Positions 48,986-57,814 of a stretch of DNA of 64,000 nucleotides are shown piece after piece (position 1 is the first letter of the stretch; every line of letters begins with the position of its first letter). Source of the stretch: WS-7 sp036505295. Lineage in GTDB: Bacteria; Eisenbacteria; RBG-16-71-46; SZUA-252. The stretch is taken from positions 16,646 through 80,645 of the forward strand of contig DASXTQ010000093.1 of the NCBI GenBank assembly GCA_036505295.1, written 5' to 3'. Under the pieces are notes generated by a model, which worked only from the letters and a program-made list of their open reading frames with translations, ran no database searches and was not told the DNA's origin. The position numbers and the translations under genes were made by a program.

Positions 48986-49828
48986 CTACTTGCGCGAGCC
49001 GGCGGGGCGGCGGGACCTCAGGAGGTCATCGAGAGGCTTCAGGATTTCATCGGGGACGGCGACGCTCCCGATCGTGATCCCCGGAGTCCGCTCGCCGTGA
49101 TAGTCCGAGCCGCCCGTCATGAGGAGGCCGTGAAGTTGGGCGAAGCCGCGATAACGTTCCACCGCGGCGGCGTCGTGCTTCGAGTGCCAGACTTCGATTC
49201 CGTCCAGGCCGCGTCGGGCCCAGGCGGGAATCAGATGATCGCGGTTCAGAGTTCCGGGATGCGCCAGAATGGTGACGCCACCCGCGTCGCGCACGATCCC
49301 GGTCGCCTCTTCGAGAGTGACGCGCGGCTTCGGCACGTAGGCGGGAGCATGGTGCCCCAGAAAGCGCTGGAACGCCTCGTTGAACGACTCCACGTGGCCC
49401 GCGCGGAGCAAGGCCTCCGCGACGTGGGGGCGCCCGAGCGAGCCGCCGTGGGCGATCGTCTCGATCTCCTCGAGCGAAATCCTGATGCCGAGGCCCTTCA
49501 AGCGCGAGAGGATCTTTCGCGCGCGTTCCCGACGGCCTTCTCGGTAGCGGGTGACCGCCGCAGCGAGCGCGGGATCGTTCTCGTCGAATCCGTACGCGAG
49601 GAGGTGAACGTCCATCGCCTCTTCGGTAACGGATAGCTCGACGCCCGTGATCAGACGGATGCCGCATTGCTTCGCGCAGGCACCCGCGGCGGGAAGCCCG
49701 TCGAGCGTGTCGTGATCGGTGAGCGAAAAGACTTCGACGCCGTTCGAGGCGACCGTCCTGGTCACGGCTTCCGGGGTGAAGGACCCGTCCGACGCGCTGG
49801 AGTGCATGTGGAGATCGATGCGCGACAC
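48986..49828 (-). CDS. PHP-domain phosphoesterase (TrpH/RNase AM-like)
   Basis: A 280-residue metal-dependent phosphoesterase. PHP-domain motifs are IDLHMHSSASDGSFTPE (HxH), VFSLTDHDTLDGL, ITGVELSVTEEAMDVHLLAYG, VTILAHPGT and GGSDYHGE. Close relatives (YciV/RNase AM) hydrolyse 3',5'-bisnucleotides or remove 5' nucleotides from RNA. It is separated from the following TPR gene by only 2 bases, so it is in the same transcript. Confidence 0.92.
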   Translation of the reverse strand: MSRIDLHMHSSASDGSFTPEAVTRTVASNGVEVFSLTDHDTLDGLPAAGACAKQCGIRLITGVELSVTEEAMDVHLLAYGFDENDPALAAAVTRYREGRRERARKILSRLKGLGIRISLEEIETIAHGGSLGRPHVAEALLRAGHVESFNEAFQRFLGHHAPAYVPKPRVTLEEATGIVRDAGGVTILAHPGTLNRDHLIPAWARRGLDGIEVWHSKHDAAAVERYRGFAQLHGLLMTGGSDYHGERTPGITIGSVAVPDEILKPLDDLLRSRRPAGSRK

Positions 49829-49830
49829 GC

Positions 49831-51558
49831 TCAGGTCCGATCTTCCGCACGCGCAAGGCGTTGCTTCAATTCCTTCACCTTACTTGCGACCTTCAGGAAA
49901 TCCACGTTCAGGAGGTAGACCTCTTCGAAATGCTGGAGCGCGCGGTCGAGATTCCCAAGCCGCTCGTTCGCCACGGCGAGATTGTATCGGATGCTGATCG
50001 TCTCCTCGGGGCCGTATCCCGGAAGCTCGAGGGCCCGGCTCAGCTCGCGGGCCGCCGAAGCCGGCTCGTTCTTCTCGAGGAAACAGAGAGCGATCATCTC
50101 CAGGCACTTGACCTCCATCGGGCTGCCCTTCGAGGCCACCTGGAACTCGCCGATCGCCTCGTCGTACAGGCCCATTTCCATGTAGGCCATGCCGAGGTCG
50201 TAGTGGCTCTCATGGTCCTCCCCGGAGATGCGCTCGCTGACTCCCGCTTTGAACTCGTCGATGATCTCCTCAAGATCGATGAGCGGGTCTCCGCTCGGGG
50301 CGGTCGCTTCCTCGTCACGCACCCGGACGCTCGAAGGCGGACGCTCATCCGGAAGCGAGTCCAGATCGACCGGGGCTCCGTCCGGCGGCCCGCCGTTCAT
50401 GAGGGTCTCGAGACGCTGCACCCTGCCGCGAGCGCGGTCGTTCCTCGGATCGAGCTCGAGGCAGCGCAGAAATTCCGAGCGGGAGAGATCCCACTCTTCG
50501 TGCGCGAGGTAGACTTCGCCCAGCTCGAATCGAGCCCGCGCCTCCGCGGGGCCGTCCCCCGACTGCGCGGCGATGTCTACGAACCGGCGAAGCGCGGCCT
50601 CGTGGGTGGGCTCGATGCCCAGGAGGGCGGAAAGGAGCTCACGCGCGCGAACCAGATCCCCGCGGAGAAACGCGTGCTCGCTTGCCTTCCAGTATTCCTC
50701 GGTGGCCAGGTCCTTGTTGCCGGATTGGAGATATCCGCGCGCCAACTCCTCGTGGCTTTGAGGATCGGGCTCCGCCTCGCGCTCGGAGGGGGGTCCCTTG
50801 GACGCCTCGATCCGCTCCTCGGCGGGGGATTTCGGTTCGGCCGGCCTCGCGAGTTCGCGCTCGATGGCTCGCGACGAGGGCTCGATCGGTCCCCCCGGGG
50901 CGACGTGCGATCCCGGCTCGGCGGGTGGGGCCGACCCGGGAGGGTTCGGGAACGAGGTCAGCAGACTTGGAGCGAGGGTGGAGACCCGCTCGCGGATCGC
51001 TTCGGCCTCGTCAATGCGGCCGGTGAGCTTCGCGCGCTCGGCGCGCCGCAGGAGCTCGCGGCCGCCCCGCTCCGGCTGATCGGCGCGAAGCGCGATCTCG
51101 ACATACTTCTCGGAGAGGTCGAAATTGTCGGCCGACAGCTTGAGCACCTCGTCGAGGACATCGAGCGCCGCGTCGTGATCCTGACGCCGGATCGAGCCTT
51201 CGGCGAACTCGAGATAGTGAATCTGTGCGTCGCCGTAGAGCCCTTCCTTTGCGTAGAGCTCGCCCAGCGTGCGGTGGATGGCGAGGTCTTCCTTGGAAAT
51301 GCGGAGAATCTTTTTGCAGACGGCGATCGCGTTCTTGTAGAGCTCGGTCTTTGCGTATTCGTCGACCGCCTGGCGATAGCGGCGCACGGCCTCCTGCATC
51401 GAGCCGCGCTTCGCCAGGAGGTCGGCGACGACAATGAAGTCGTACGGGTCCTTGTCGCCCCCTTCGAAGAGCTTTTCGTATTCGGCGATGGCGGCGTGCA
51501 CGTCCCCCTTTTGGACGAGCTGCTGCGCCTTCCGCTTGATCGCCGTGTTCCGGTCCAC
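49831..51558 (-). CDS. Large TPR protein
   Basis: A 575-residue soluble protein made of tetratricopeptide-type repeats in two blocks (about residues 1-175 and 270-560), separated by a Pro/Ser/Glu-rich linker (about 180-265). Repeat examples are MQEAVRRYRQAVDEYAKTELYKNAIAVCKKI, NKDLATEEYWKASEHAFLRGD and GLYDEAIGEFQVASKG. Proteins of this shape are frequent near gliding or pilus loci in Myxococcota and candidate phyla, but the function is unknown. GTG start at 51556-51558. It follows ftcD by 37 bases. Confidence 0.82.
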   Translation of the reverse strand: MDRNTAIKRKAQQLVQKGDVHAAIAEYEKLFEGGDKDPYDFIVVADLLAKRGSMQEAVRRYRQAVDEYAKTELYKNAIAVCKKILRISKEDLAIHRTLGELYAKEGLYGDAQIHYLEFAEGSIRRQDHDAALDVLDEVLKLSADNFDLSEKYVEIALRADQPERGGRELLRRAERAKLTGRIDEAEAIRERVSTLAPSLLTSFPNPPGSAPPAEPGSHVAPGGPIEPSSRAIERELARPAEPKSPAEERIEASKGPPSEREAEPDPQSHEELARGYLQSGNKDLATEEYWKASEHAFLRGDLVRARELLSALLGIEPTHEAALRRFVDIAAQSGDGPAEARARFELGEVYLAHEEWDLSRSEFLRCLELDPRNDRARGRVQRLETLMNGGPPDGAPVDLDSLPDERPPSSVRVRDEEATAPSGDPLIDLEEIIDEFKAGVSERISGEDHESHYDLGMAYMEMGLYDEAIGEFQVASKGSPMEVKCLEMIALCFLEKNEPASAARELSRALELPGYGPEETISIRYNLAVANERLGNLDRALQHFEEVYLLNVDFLKVASKVKELKQRLARAEDRT

Positions 51559-51595
51559 GCTCAGCCCTCGTTCCCTGTCGCCGAGAAGGCGAGAC

Positions 51596-53128
51596 TCATT
51601 CCGCGTTCATCCGTCGAGCGACCTGGGCAATGCACGAGTCCAGAAGCTCCTTCGCTCGCGCGAGAGAGCTCTCGACGCGCGACTCAAGGTCCGAGCGCTC
51701 GGGCCCGGGCAAGCTCGCCACGTTGATCCGTACGTTCCATGCGGCCCCTTCGGCGCCGGCGCGCGCGAGCCACGCCGCGACCCCAGCGTCGCTGACCGCA
51801 TTCGCGTTCCCCATCGTCGCGACCTCGAGGGCCAGCTCGAGCGAGCGGACGCATGCCTCCGCCGTGCGAAGCGGAACCAGCGCCGCGTTCCGCGCCGCCT
51901 CCACGAGGTTCTTTTCCCGGAGCGCGATTTCCTCCGGCGTTCGCTGCGAGAGCCGCGCCGCCGCCCGGAACGCCTCGTACGCGCGGGCGTCCTCCTGCAC
52001 CAGGTCGAAGAGCTCGCGGCGCAGCGATTCGGCCGCGGCCTTCACCTCGAGCATCCGCGCCTCGTGCTCGGCGTACTTCTGTTTTCCGATCGTCAACCGC
52101 GCGACCATGGCCGAGAGCGCCGACGACAGCGCCCCGGCCAAAGCCGAGACGCTTCCGCCGCCGGGCGTGGGCGCGGCCGATGCGACGTCTTCCAGAAATT
52201 CCGCGACGGTCTGCTCGGTAGCGCCGATGCGCCGACCGAGGCGATTCTCGAGAATCTGATCCCGGGAGAAGTTCTCGAGCCTCAGGTGATGCTCGGCAAC
52301 GTCGACCAACGCGTCCTGGGAAATGAGCCCGACGACCTCGCTTCCCACAATCGGTACGCCGTAGCGGTCGGCCTCATCCTTGATGAGCGCGAAGACCCGC
52401 TGGACCGGCGTCCCCCACGTGTTCACGAGGTTCATCGAGATCTGAACAATTCCGCGCTCTTTGAGCTCGAAACCGAGTGCCTTCACATAGCGAAGCCCGC
52501 CCGTCTGGAAGCGGATCGCCTTGGCAATCCGCTTCGCGATCTCGACGTCCTTCGTGCCGAGATTCACGTTGAACGCCAGGAGCGGCATCCGTGCTCCGAC
52601 CGCGATCGCGCCCGCGCTGGGATGGATCGCGTGCGGGCCGAAATCGGGCGTCCGCTCCGGATTCGTCCCGATCTCCCGGGCCAATCCTTCGAACTCCCCG
52701 CGCCTTACGTCCGCGAGGTTCTGGCGCGTGGGGCGGGTCGCGGCTGCCTCGTAGAGATACACCGGGATGCCGAGCTCGCCGGCGATCCGCTCTCCCGCCC
52801 GCCGAGCCAGCTCCACGCACCGCTCCAGCTTCGTCGACCCGATCGGAACGAACGGAAGAACGTCGGTAGCTCCCATTCGAGGATGCTCGCCCCGATGCCG
52901 GCGCAGATCAATCAGCTCGGTCGCCTTCCGAACACCCTTGAGAGCCGCCTCCACCACGGCCTGAGCCTCCCCCACGAACGTGACGACGCACCGGTTGTGG
53001 TCGGCGTTCATCTCTTGGTCCAGCAGCCGGACCGACCGATCGCTCGAAATTTCGGCAACGATTGCCCGAACTACAGATAAATTTCGGCCCTCACTGAAGT
53101 TGGGGACGCACTCCACAAGTTCGCTCAT
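51596..53128 (-). CDS. ftcD: Glutamate formimidoyltransferase/formimidoyl-THF cyclodeaminase fusion
   Basis: A bifunctional protein of 510 residues. Residues 1-300 are the formiminotransferase (ECVPNFSEGR, MNADHNRCVVTFVG, DLRRHRGEHPRMGATDVLPFVP, VNLGTKDVEIAKRIAKAIR), residues about 315-505 are the cyclodeaminase (FLEDVASAAPTPGGGSVSALAGAL, MGNANAVSDAGVAAWL). Together they take formiminoglutamate to glutamate, ammonia and 5,10-methenyl-THF, the last steps of histidine breakdown. It lies downstream of hutI across an 88-base gap. Confidence 0.96.
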   Translation of the reverse strand: MSELVECVPNFSEGRNLSVVRAIVAEISSDRSVRLLDQEMNADHNRCVVTFVGEAQAVVEAALKGVRKATELIDLRRHRGEHPRMGATDVLPFVPIGSTKLERCVELARRAGERIAGELGIPVYLYEAAATRPTRQNLADVRRGEFEGLAREIGTNPERTPDFGPHAIHPSAGAIAVGARMPLLAFNVNLGTKDVEIAKRIAKAIRFQTGGLRYVKALGFELKERGIVQISMNLVNTWGTPVQRVFALIKDEADRYGVPIVGSEVVGLISQDALVDVAEHHLRLENFSRDQILENRLGRRIGATEQTVAEFLEDVASAAPTPGGGSVSALAGALSSALSAMVARLTIGKQKYAEHEARMLEVKAAAESLRRELFDLVQEDARAYEAFRAAARLSQRTPEEIALREKNLVEAARNAALVPLRTAEACVRSLELALEVATMGNANAVSDAGVAAWLARAGAEGAAWNVRINVASLPGPERSDLESRVESSLARAKELLDSCIAQVARRMNAE

Positions 53129-53216
53129 GCCCTCTCCTTACCGAGATCTCCGAATTACCGACGGGTCGACGCGACAAACGGAACTGACGATATTGCAGCA
53201 TCTTGGCGTGATGTCT

Positions 53217-54494
53217 TCATGCACTAGAGCAGCGATTCTGCCGATCTTTCACGAGGACGCCCCGCTTGATCACGAGCTTCACGTGCTCCTCGGCATAGTG
53301 GTAGGCGATGTGGCGGTAGTCCCGCGCGTCAAACAGCACGAGATCGGCCTGATAACCTGGCTGGATCCGACCGAGCCGGGCCCCTTCGCCGACGGCGTGC
53401 GCGGCGTTGATGGTTGCGGCCATCCACGCCTCCGCGGGCGTGAGCTTCATCTGCGTCACCGCGAGCGTCATCGCCATCGACATGGAAGAGGACATGGTGC
53501 TTCCAGGATTGAAGTCGGTCGCGAGCGCCACCGGAAGTCCCATCTCGACCATGACGCGCGCGCGCGCGTAGGGGAGCCCCAGCGTGAAGGGCGTTCCGGG
53601 AAGGAGGACGGCGACCACGCCGGCCTCGCCCATCGCGCGCAGACCCTCGGGCGACGCGTGGAGCAGATGGTCCGCGGAAACGGCTCGGACCTCGGCCGCG
53701 AGCCCGGCGGCCCCTACGTCGGCCAGCTCGTCGGCGTGGAGCTTGGCACCCAGGCCGAGCTCACGGCCGCGGCGAAGAATCCGGCGCGATTCGTCGACCG
53801 TGAAGACGCCTTGGTCGCAGAAGACGTCGCAGTAACGCGCGAGGTGTTCCTGCGCGATCGCGGGGATCATCGCCTCGAGAAGGAGCGCCACATAGTCCTC
53901 GCGGCGGCCGCGGTGCTCGTCCGGAATCTCGTGGGCGCCGAGGAAGGTCGGGATGATTTCCACCGGAGAGCGTTCGCCCGCGCGCCGGAGCGCCAAGAGC
54001 TGCTTTCGCTCTTCGTCGAGCGACAGACCGTACCCGCTCTTGGCCTCGACCGTGGTCGTCCCCTGGGAGAGGATGTGATCGAGCCGCATCGTGACGGACT
54101 CGGCGAGCGATTCCTCCGAGGTGGCTCGAAGCTGGCGCACGCTCGCGCGGATGCCCCCTCCCTTCTCCGCGATCGCGGCGTAGGTTTCTCCGCGGGCGCG
54201 CGCGTCAAATTCCATCTCGCGCGTCCCCGCAAAAGGGAGATGGGTGTGGCAGTCGACGAACCCCGGGGCGAGCAGCAGACCGCGGGCGTCGATCACGCGG
54301 GCGGCGTCCCGTTCCGAATACCCGGCGAGAACCTCCGCGGTCGTGCCGAGGGCAGCGATCCGCCCGCCGACGCATGCCACCGCGGCGTCTTCGAGGACGA
54401 GCGGCTGATCGAGGTCCCGTCCGAGGAGCGGACCCTTGCCCTCGGGCGCGCTGAGGAGCTGGGCGGCGGAGACGATGAGAAGATCGCACGTCAC
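53217..54494 (-). CDS. hutI: Imidazolonepropionase
   Basis: Amidohydrolase of 425 residues that opens 4-imidazolone-5-propionate to N-formimino-L-glutamate. The metal-binding motif is APGFVDCHTHLPFAG, followed by ARGETYAAIAEKGGGIRASVR, EAKSGYGLSLDEERKQL, FLGAHEIPDEHRG, ADELADVGAAGLAAEV and ALATDFNPGS, all HutI hallmarks. It is the third enzyme of the hut pathway, 30 bases after hutU. Confidence 0.97.
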   Translation of the reverse strand: MTCDLLIVSAAQLLSAPEGKGPLLGRDLDQPLVLEDAAVACVGGRIAALGTTAEVLAGYSERDAARVIDARGLLLAPGFVDCHTHLPFAGTREMEFDARARGETYAAIAEKGGGIRASVRQLRATSEESLAESVTMRLDHILSQGTTTVEAKSGYGLSLDEERKQLLALRRAGERSPVEIIPTFLGAHEIPDEHRGRREDYVALLLEAMIPAIAQEHLARYCDVFCDQGVFTVDESRRILRRGRELGLGAKLHADELADVGAAGLAAEVRAVSADHLLHASPEGLRAMGEAGVVAVLLPGTPFTLGLPYARARVMVEMGLPVALATDFNPGSTMSSSMSMAMTLAVTQMKLTPAEAWMAATINAAHAVGEGARLGRIQPGYQADLVLFDARDYRHIAYHYAEEHVKLVIKRGVLVKDRQNRCSSA

Positions 54495-54524
54495 CGGCGG
54501 CCGTCCCTCATCGAAGGCAGGCGG

Positions 54525-56225
54525 TCACTCGTGCGAAGGAATCGGGAGCTTGTGCTTCGAGGCCATGGCGCGCGCCTCGGGGTATCCCGCGTCCGCGTGC
54601 CGCCAGATTCCGGTCGCGGGATCGTTGGTCAACACGCGGCGCAGGCGCGCGAGCCCCGCCGGCGTGCCGTCCGCGACCACGACCATGCCCGCGTGGATCG
54701 AGTTTCCGATCCCGACGCCGCCTCCGTGGTGCACCGAGACCCACGAGGCGCCGGACACCGCGTTCAGAAGCGCGTTCAGGATCGGCCAATCGGCGATCGC
54801 GTCGCTGCCGTCGCGCATGCTCTCCGTCTCACGATAGGGAGACGCGACAGAGCCGCAGTCCAAGTGATCGCGCCCGATCACGATCGGCGCCTCCACCTCG
54901 CCGCGCTCCACGAGCCGGTTCAACACCTCGCCGAATTGCTCGCGTTCCCCCATCCCCAGCCAGCAGATCCGCGCCGGCAAGCCCTGGAACGCGACGCGTT
55001 CCGAGGCGAGCCGGATCCAACGACGCAGCGATTCGTTCCCCGGGAACAGCTCGAGAACGGCACGGTCGGTCACGGCGATGTCCTTGGGGTTCCCGGAGAG
55101 CGCGACCCAGCGGAAGGGCCCTTTCCCCTCGCAGAAGAGGGGCCGGATAAACTGCGGCACGAAGCCGGGAATCTCGAACGCGTTCGCGACGCCGGCCTTG
55201 ATCGCCTGGCCCCGAATGTTGTTTCCGTAATCGAACGTGACCGCGCCTCGTTTCATGAACGCGAGCATCGCGCGCACGTGCTCCCCCATCGATTCGATCG
55301 CCCGTCGCGCGTATTCCTTGGGGTCCTTGCGACGCAGGGCGTCGGCATCCGTCAGGGAAAGCCCTGCGGGCACATAGCCGTTCAGCTCGTCGTGCGCGGA
55401 AGTTTGATCGGTTACGAGGTCCGGTGCCGCCCCGCGGCGCACGAGGTCCGGGAGGATCTCCGCCGCGTTCCCGATCAATCCAATCGATAGCGGCTCCTGC
55501 CTCCGCACGGCTTCGTCCACCCACCGGAGTGCTTCGTCGATCGACCCGGTGCTCCTGTCGAGATATCGGGTCTCGACACGCCGGCGGACCCGCTCCGGAT
55601 CGACCTCCACCGCGACGCAGACGCCATCGTTCATCGTCACCGCGAGCGGCTGAGCGCCGCCCATGCCGCCGAGCCCGGCGGTCAGCGTCCACCGGCCGCG
55701 GAGCGACCCGCCGAAGCGCTGCCGAGCGGCCTCGGCGAAGGTCTCGTAGGTGCCCTGGAGGATCCCTTGCGTCCCGATGTAGATCCAGGATCCGGCCGTC
55801 ATCTGGCCGTACATGGTGAGCCCCTTCGCTTCCAGGCGCCGAAACTCGTCCCAGGTCGCCCACGCGGGGACCAGGAGCGAGTTCGCAAGGATCACACGCG
55901 GCGCGTCCGTGTGCGTCTTCGCGATCCCGACCGGTTTCCCCGATTGAACGAGCAGGGTCTCGTCGTTCTCCAGGGCGCGGAGCGAGCGGACGATCGCGTG
56001 GTACGCCTCCCAGTTGCGCGCCGCCTTGCCGGTGCCGCCGTAGACCACGAGGTCTTGCGGCCGTTCCGCGACGTCGGGATCGAGGTTGTTCATCAGCATC
56101 CGCAACGCCGCTTCCTGGTGCCAGCCCTTGCACGACCGGTTCGATCCGCGAGGGGAGCGCACGGGTTCGCCGGGAGGACCGCCCCTGAGCCCGCTCGCCG
56201 GGGTTTGCGTCTCTGTCTTTGCCAT
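54525..56225 (-). CDS. hutU: Urocanate hydratase
   Basis: NAD-dependent enzyme of 566 residues that turns urocanate into 4-imidazolone-5-propionate. Signature parts are AALRMLMNNLDPDVAERPQDLVVYGGTGKAARNW, GLTMYGQMTAGSWIYIGTQGILQGTYETF, RWTLTAGLGGMGGAQPLAVTMNDG, DQTSAHDELNGYVPAGLS and the C-terminal VSVHHGGGVGIGNSIHAGMV. The start at MAKTETQTP has GGAG just in front; the frame is open to 56318. It lies 41 bases after hutH. Confidence 0.97.
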   Translation of the reverse strand: MAKTETQTPASGLRGGPPGEPVRSPRGSNRSCKGWHQEAALRMLMNNLDPDVAERPQDLVVYGGTGKAARNWEAYHAIVRSLRALENDETLLVQSGKPVGIAKTHTDAPRVILANSLLVPAWATWDEFRRLEAKGLTMYGQMTAGSWIYIGTQGILQGTYETFAEAARQRFGGSLRGRWTLTAGLGGMGGAQPLAVTMNDGVCVAVEVDPERVRRRVETRYLDRSTGSIDEALRWVDEAVRRQEPLSIGLIGNAAEILPDLVRRGAAPDLVTDQTSAHDELNGYVPAGLSLTDADALRRKDPKEYARRAIESMGEHVRAMLAFMKRGAVTFDYGNNIRGQAIKAGVANAFEIPGFVPQFIRPLFCEGKGPFRWVALSGNPKDIAVTDRAVLELFPGNESLRRWIRLASERVAFQGLPARICWLGMGEREQFGEVLNRLVERGEVEAPIVIGRDHLDCGSVASPYRETESMRDGSDAIADWPILNALLNAVSGASWVSVHHGGGVGIGNSIHAGMVVVADGTPAGLARLRRVLTNDPATGIWRHADAGYPEARAMASKHKLPIPSHE

Positions 56226-56266
56226 CGTCTCCGTCACATCCTTTCGGCCGCCGGAAGGGGGCGGCG

Positions 56267-57814
56267 TCAAAACGCCTCGATCCCCGCGAGGCCCGCGGGA
56301 GCGCCGGACGCGATCCACTCATCCAGTCGATCGAGATCGTGATCCTGCCGCCGGTCCTCGTCGAGCGGCGGCACCTTCTCATGGAGCCGCGCAAGCACCC
56401 GCTCCAGCGGCTCGCTCGATCGAAGGGGCCTCAAGAGATGGATCCCCTGCGCGGCGCACAGCATTTCGGCGGCCACGATGCGGCGCACGTTCCGCACGAG
56501 AGTCAGAGCCTTGATCGCGGCGTGCATGCCCATGCTCACGTGGTCCTCTTGCCCGGCGGATGTCGGGATCGAATCCGTGCTCGCGGGTTGCGCGAGCATT
56601 CGATTCTCGGAAACCAGGGCCGCTTGCAAATATTGAACGATCATCAGCCCGCTCCGAAGTCCCGCGCTGGGGCTCAGGAACGCGGGCAAGCCGCTCTTCG
56701 TGGTGTCGAGCAGGAGAAACGTCCGGCGCTCTGAGATCGAGCCGACCTCGGCCATCCCGATCGCGAGAAAATCGAGCGCCTGCGCGACCGGCTCGCCGTG
56801 GAAGTTCCCGGCGGAGATCACCTCCGCCGTGTCGGCGAAGCAGAGCGGGTTGTCGCTGACGCTGTTCACCTCCGTGACGACCGTCTCGCGCGCATGCCGG
56901 AAGGCCCCGATCGAAGCGCCGAGCACTTGAGGGGCGCACCGCAGCGAGTAGGGATCCTGCACCTTGGCGCAGCTTGCGTGCGAGGCCACGATGCCGCTCC
57001 CGCGCAGGAGGCCCCAGAGCGCGGCCGCCGAATCCGTCTGGCCGACATGCGGACGGATCGCGTGCACGCGTGGATCGAACGGTTTGACGCTCGCCCGCGC
57101 CGCGTCGACGGAAAGCGCGCACGCGAGATGGGCCGCGCGCAGGACCTCCGCCGCTTCGATCAGCGCGAGCGCCCCCACCGAGGTCATCGCCTGGGTCCCG
57201 TTGATGAGTGCGAGGCCTTCCTTCGCCTGGAGGGTCAGGGGAGCCATGCCTGCTCCGCGCATGAGGTCCGATGTGTTGGCGAGGCGCCCGTTGACGCGAA
57301 CCTCTCCCTCGCCGATCAGTCCCAGCGCCAAATGGGCGAGCGGAATGAGGTCTCCGCTCGCTCCGAGGGAGCCCCGGCTCGGAACGACGGGGAGGATGTT
57401 GGCTTCGAGCATCCGGACGAAATGCTCGAGAAGCGTGAGGCGCACGCCGCTGTACCCGAGCGCGAGCGAGTGGGCGCGGAGGGCGAGCATGAGGCGCACC
57501 ACGCCCGATTCCAGCTCGGGGCCCGACCCTGCCGCGTGGCTCCGGATCAGATTGATTTGCAGCTGCTCGACGTCCTGGTCCTGGATGCGCACCGACTGGA
57601 GCTGCCCGAAGCCGGTATTGACCCCGTAGACCGTGCTCCCTTGTTTCAGCAGCTTCTCGATCAGCGCACGGGAAGGCGCGACGCGCGCGGGAACGTCGGG
57701 GGCGAGCGAGATCCTCGCTCCCCGGGCGACCGCGCGGAGGTCCTCGAAGCTGAGCGGCTTGCCCCCGATCGCAACCCGCTCCTGCCCAGCGACTGCGGCG
57801 GTCACGCCCGGCAC
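56267..57814 (-). CDS. hutH: Histidine ammonia-lyase
   Basis: Deaminates histidine to urocanate, the first step of the pathway. The protein has 515 residues. The Ala-Ser-Gly triad that forms the MIO cofactor is in PSRGSLGASGDLIPLAHLAL. Other family motifs are YGVNTGFGQLQSVRI, LINGTQAMTSVGALAL, QDPYSLRCAPQVLGA, EVNSVSDNPLCF and SAGQEDHVSMGMHA. Two GTG codons are possible starts; the first, at 57812-57814, overlaps the dinG end by 13 bases. The four hut genes form one transcription unit with dinG. Confidence 0.97.
   Translation of the reverse strand: MPGVTAAVAGQERVAIGGKPLSFEDLRAVARGARISLAPDVPARVAPSRALIEKLLKQGSTVYGVNTGFGQLQSVRIQDQDVEQLQINLIRSHAAGSGPELESGVVRLMLALRAHSLALGYSGVRLTLLEHFVRMLEANILPVVPSRGSLGASGDLIPLAHLALGLIGEGEVRVNGRLANTSDLMRGAGMAPLTLQAKEGLALINGTQAMTSVGALALIEAAEVLRAAHLACALSVDAARASVKPFDPRVHAIRPHVGQTDSAAALWGLLRGSGIVASHASCAKVQDPYSLRCAPQVLGASIGAFRHARETVVTEVNSVSDNPLCFADTAEVISAGNFHGEPVAQALDFLAIGMAEVGSISERRTFLLLDTTKSGLPAFLSPSAGLRSGLMIVQYLQAALVSENRMLAQPASTDSIPTSAGQEDHVSMGMHAAIKALTLVRNVRRIVAAEMLCAAQGIHLLRPLRSSEPLERVLARLHEKVPPLDEDRRQDHDLDRLDEWIASGAPAGLAGIEAF

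Noticed and set aside
52980..55490. A plus-strand open frame of about 836 codons
   Set aside because: It is antisense to ftcD, hutI and hutU, which have full family signatures. Similar long antisense frames over pilW (30523-32724) and glmS (4934-6577) were rejected for the same reason.
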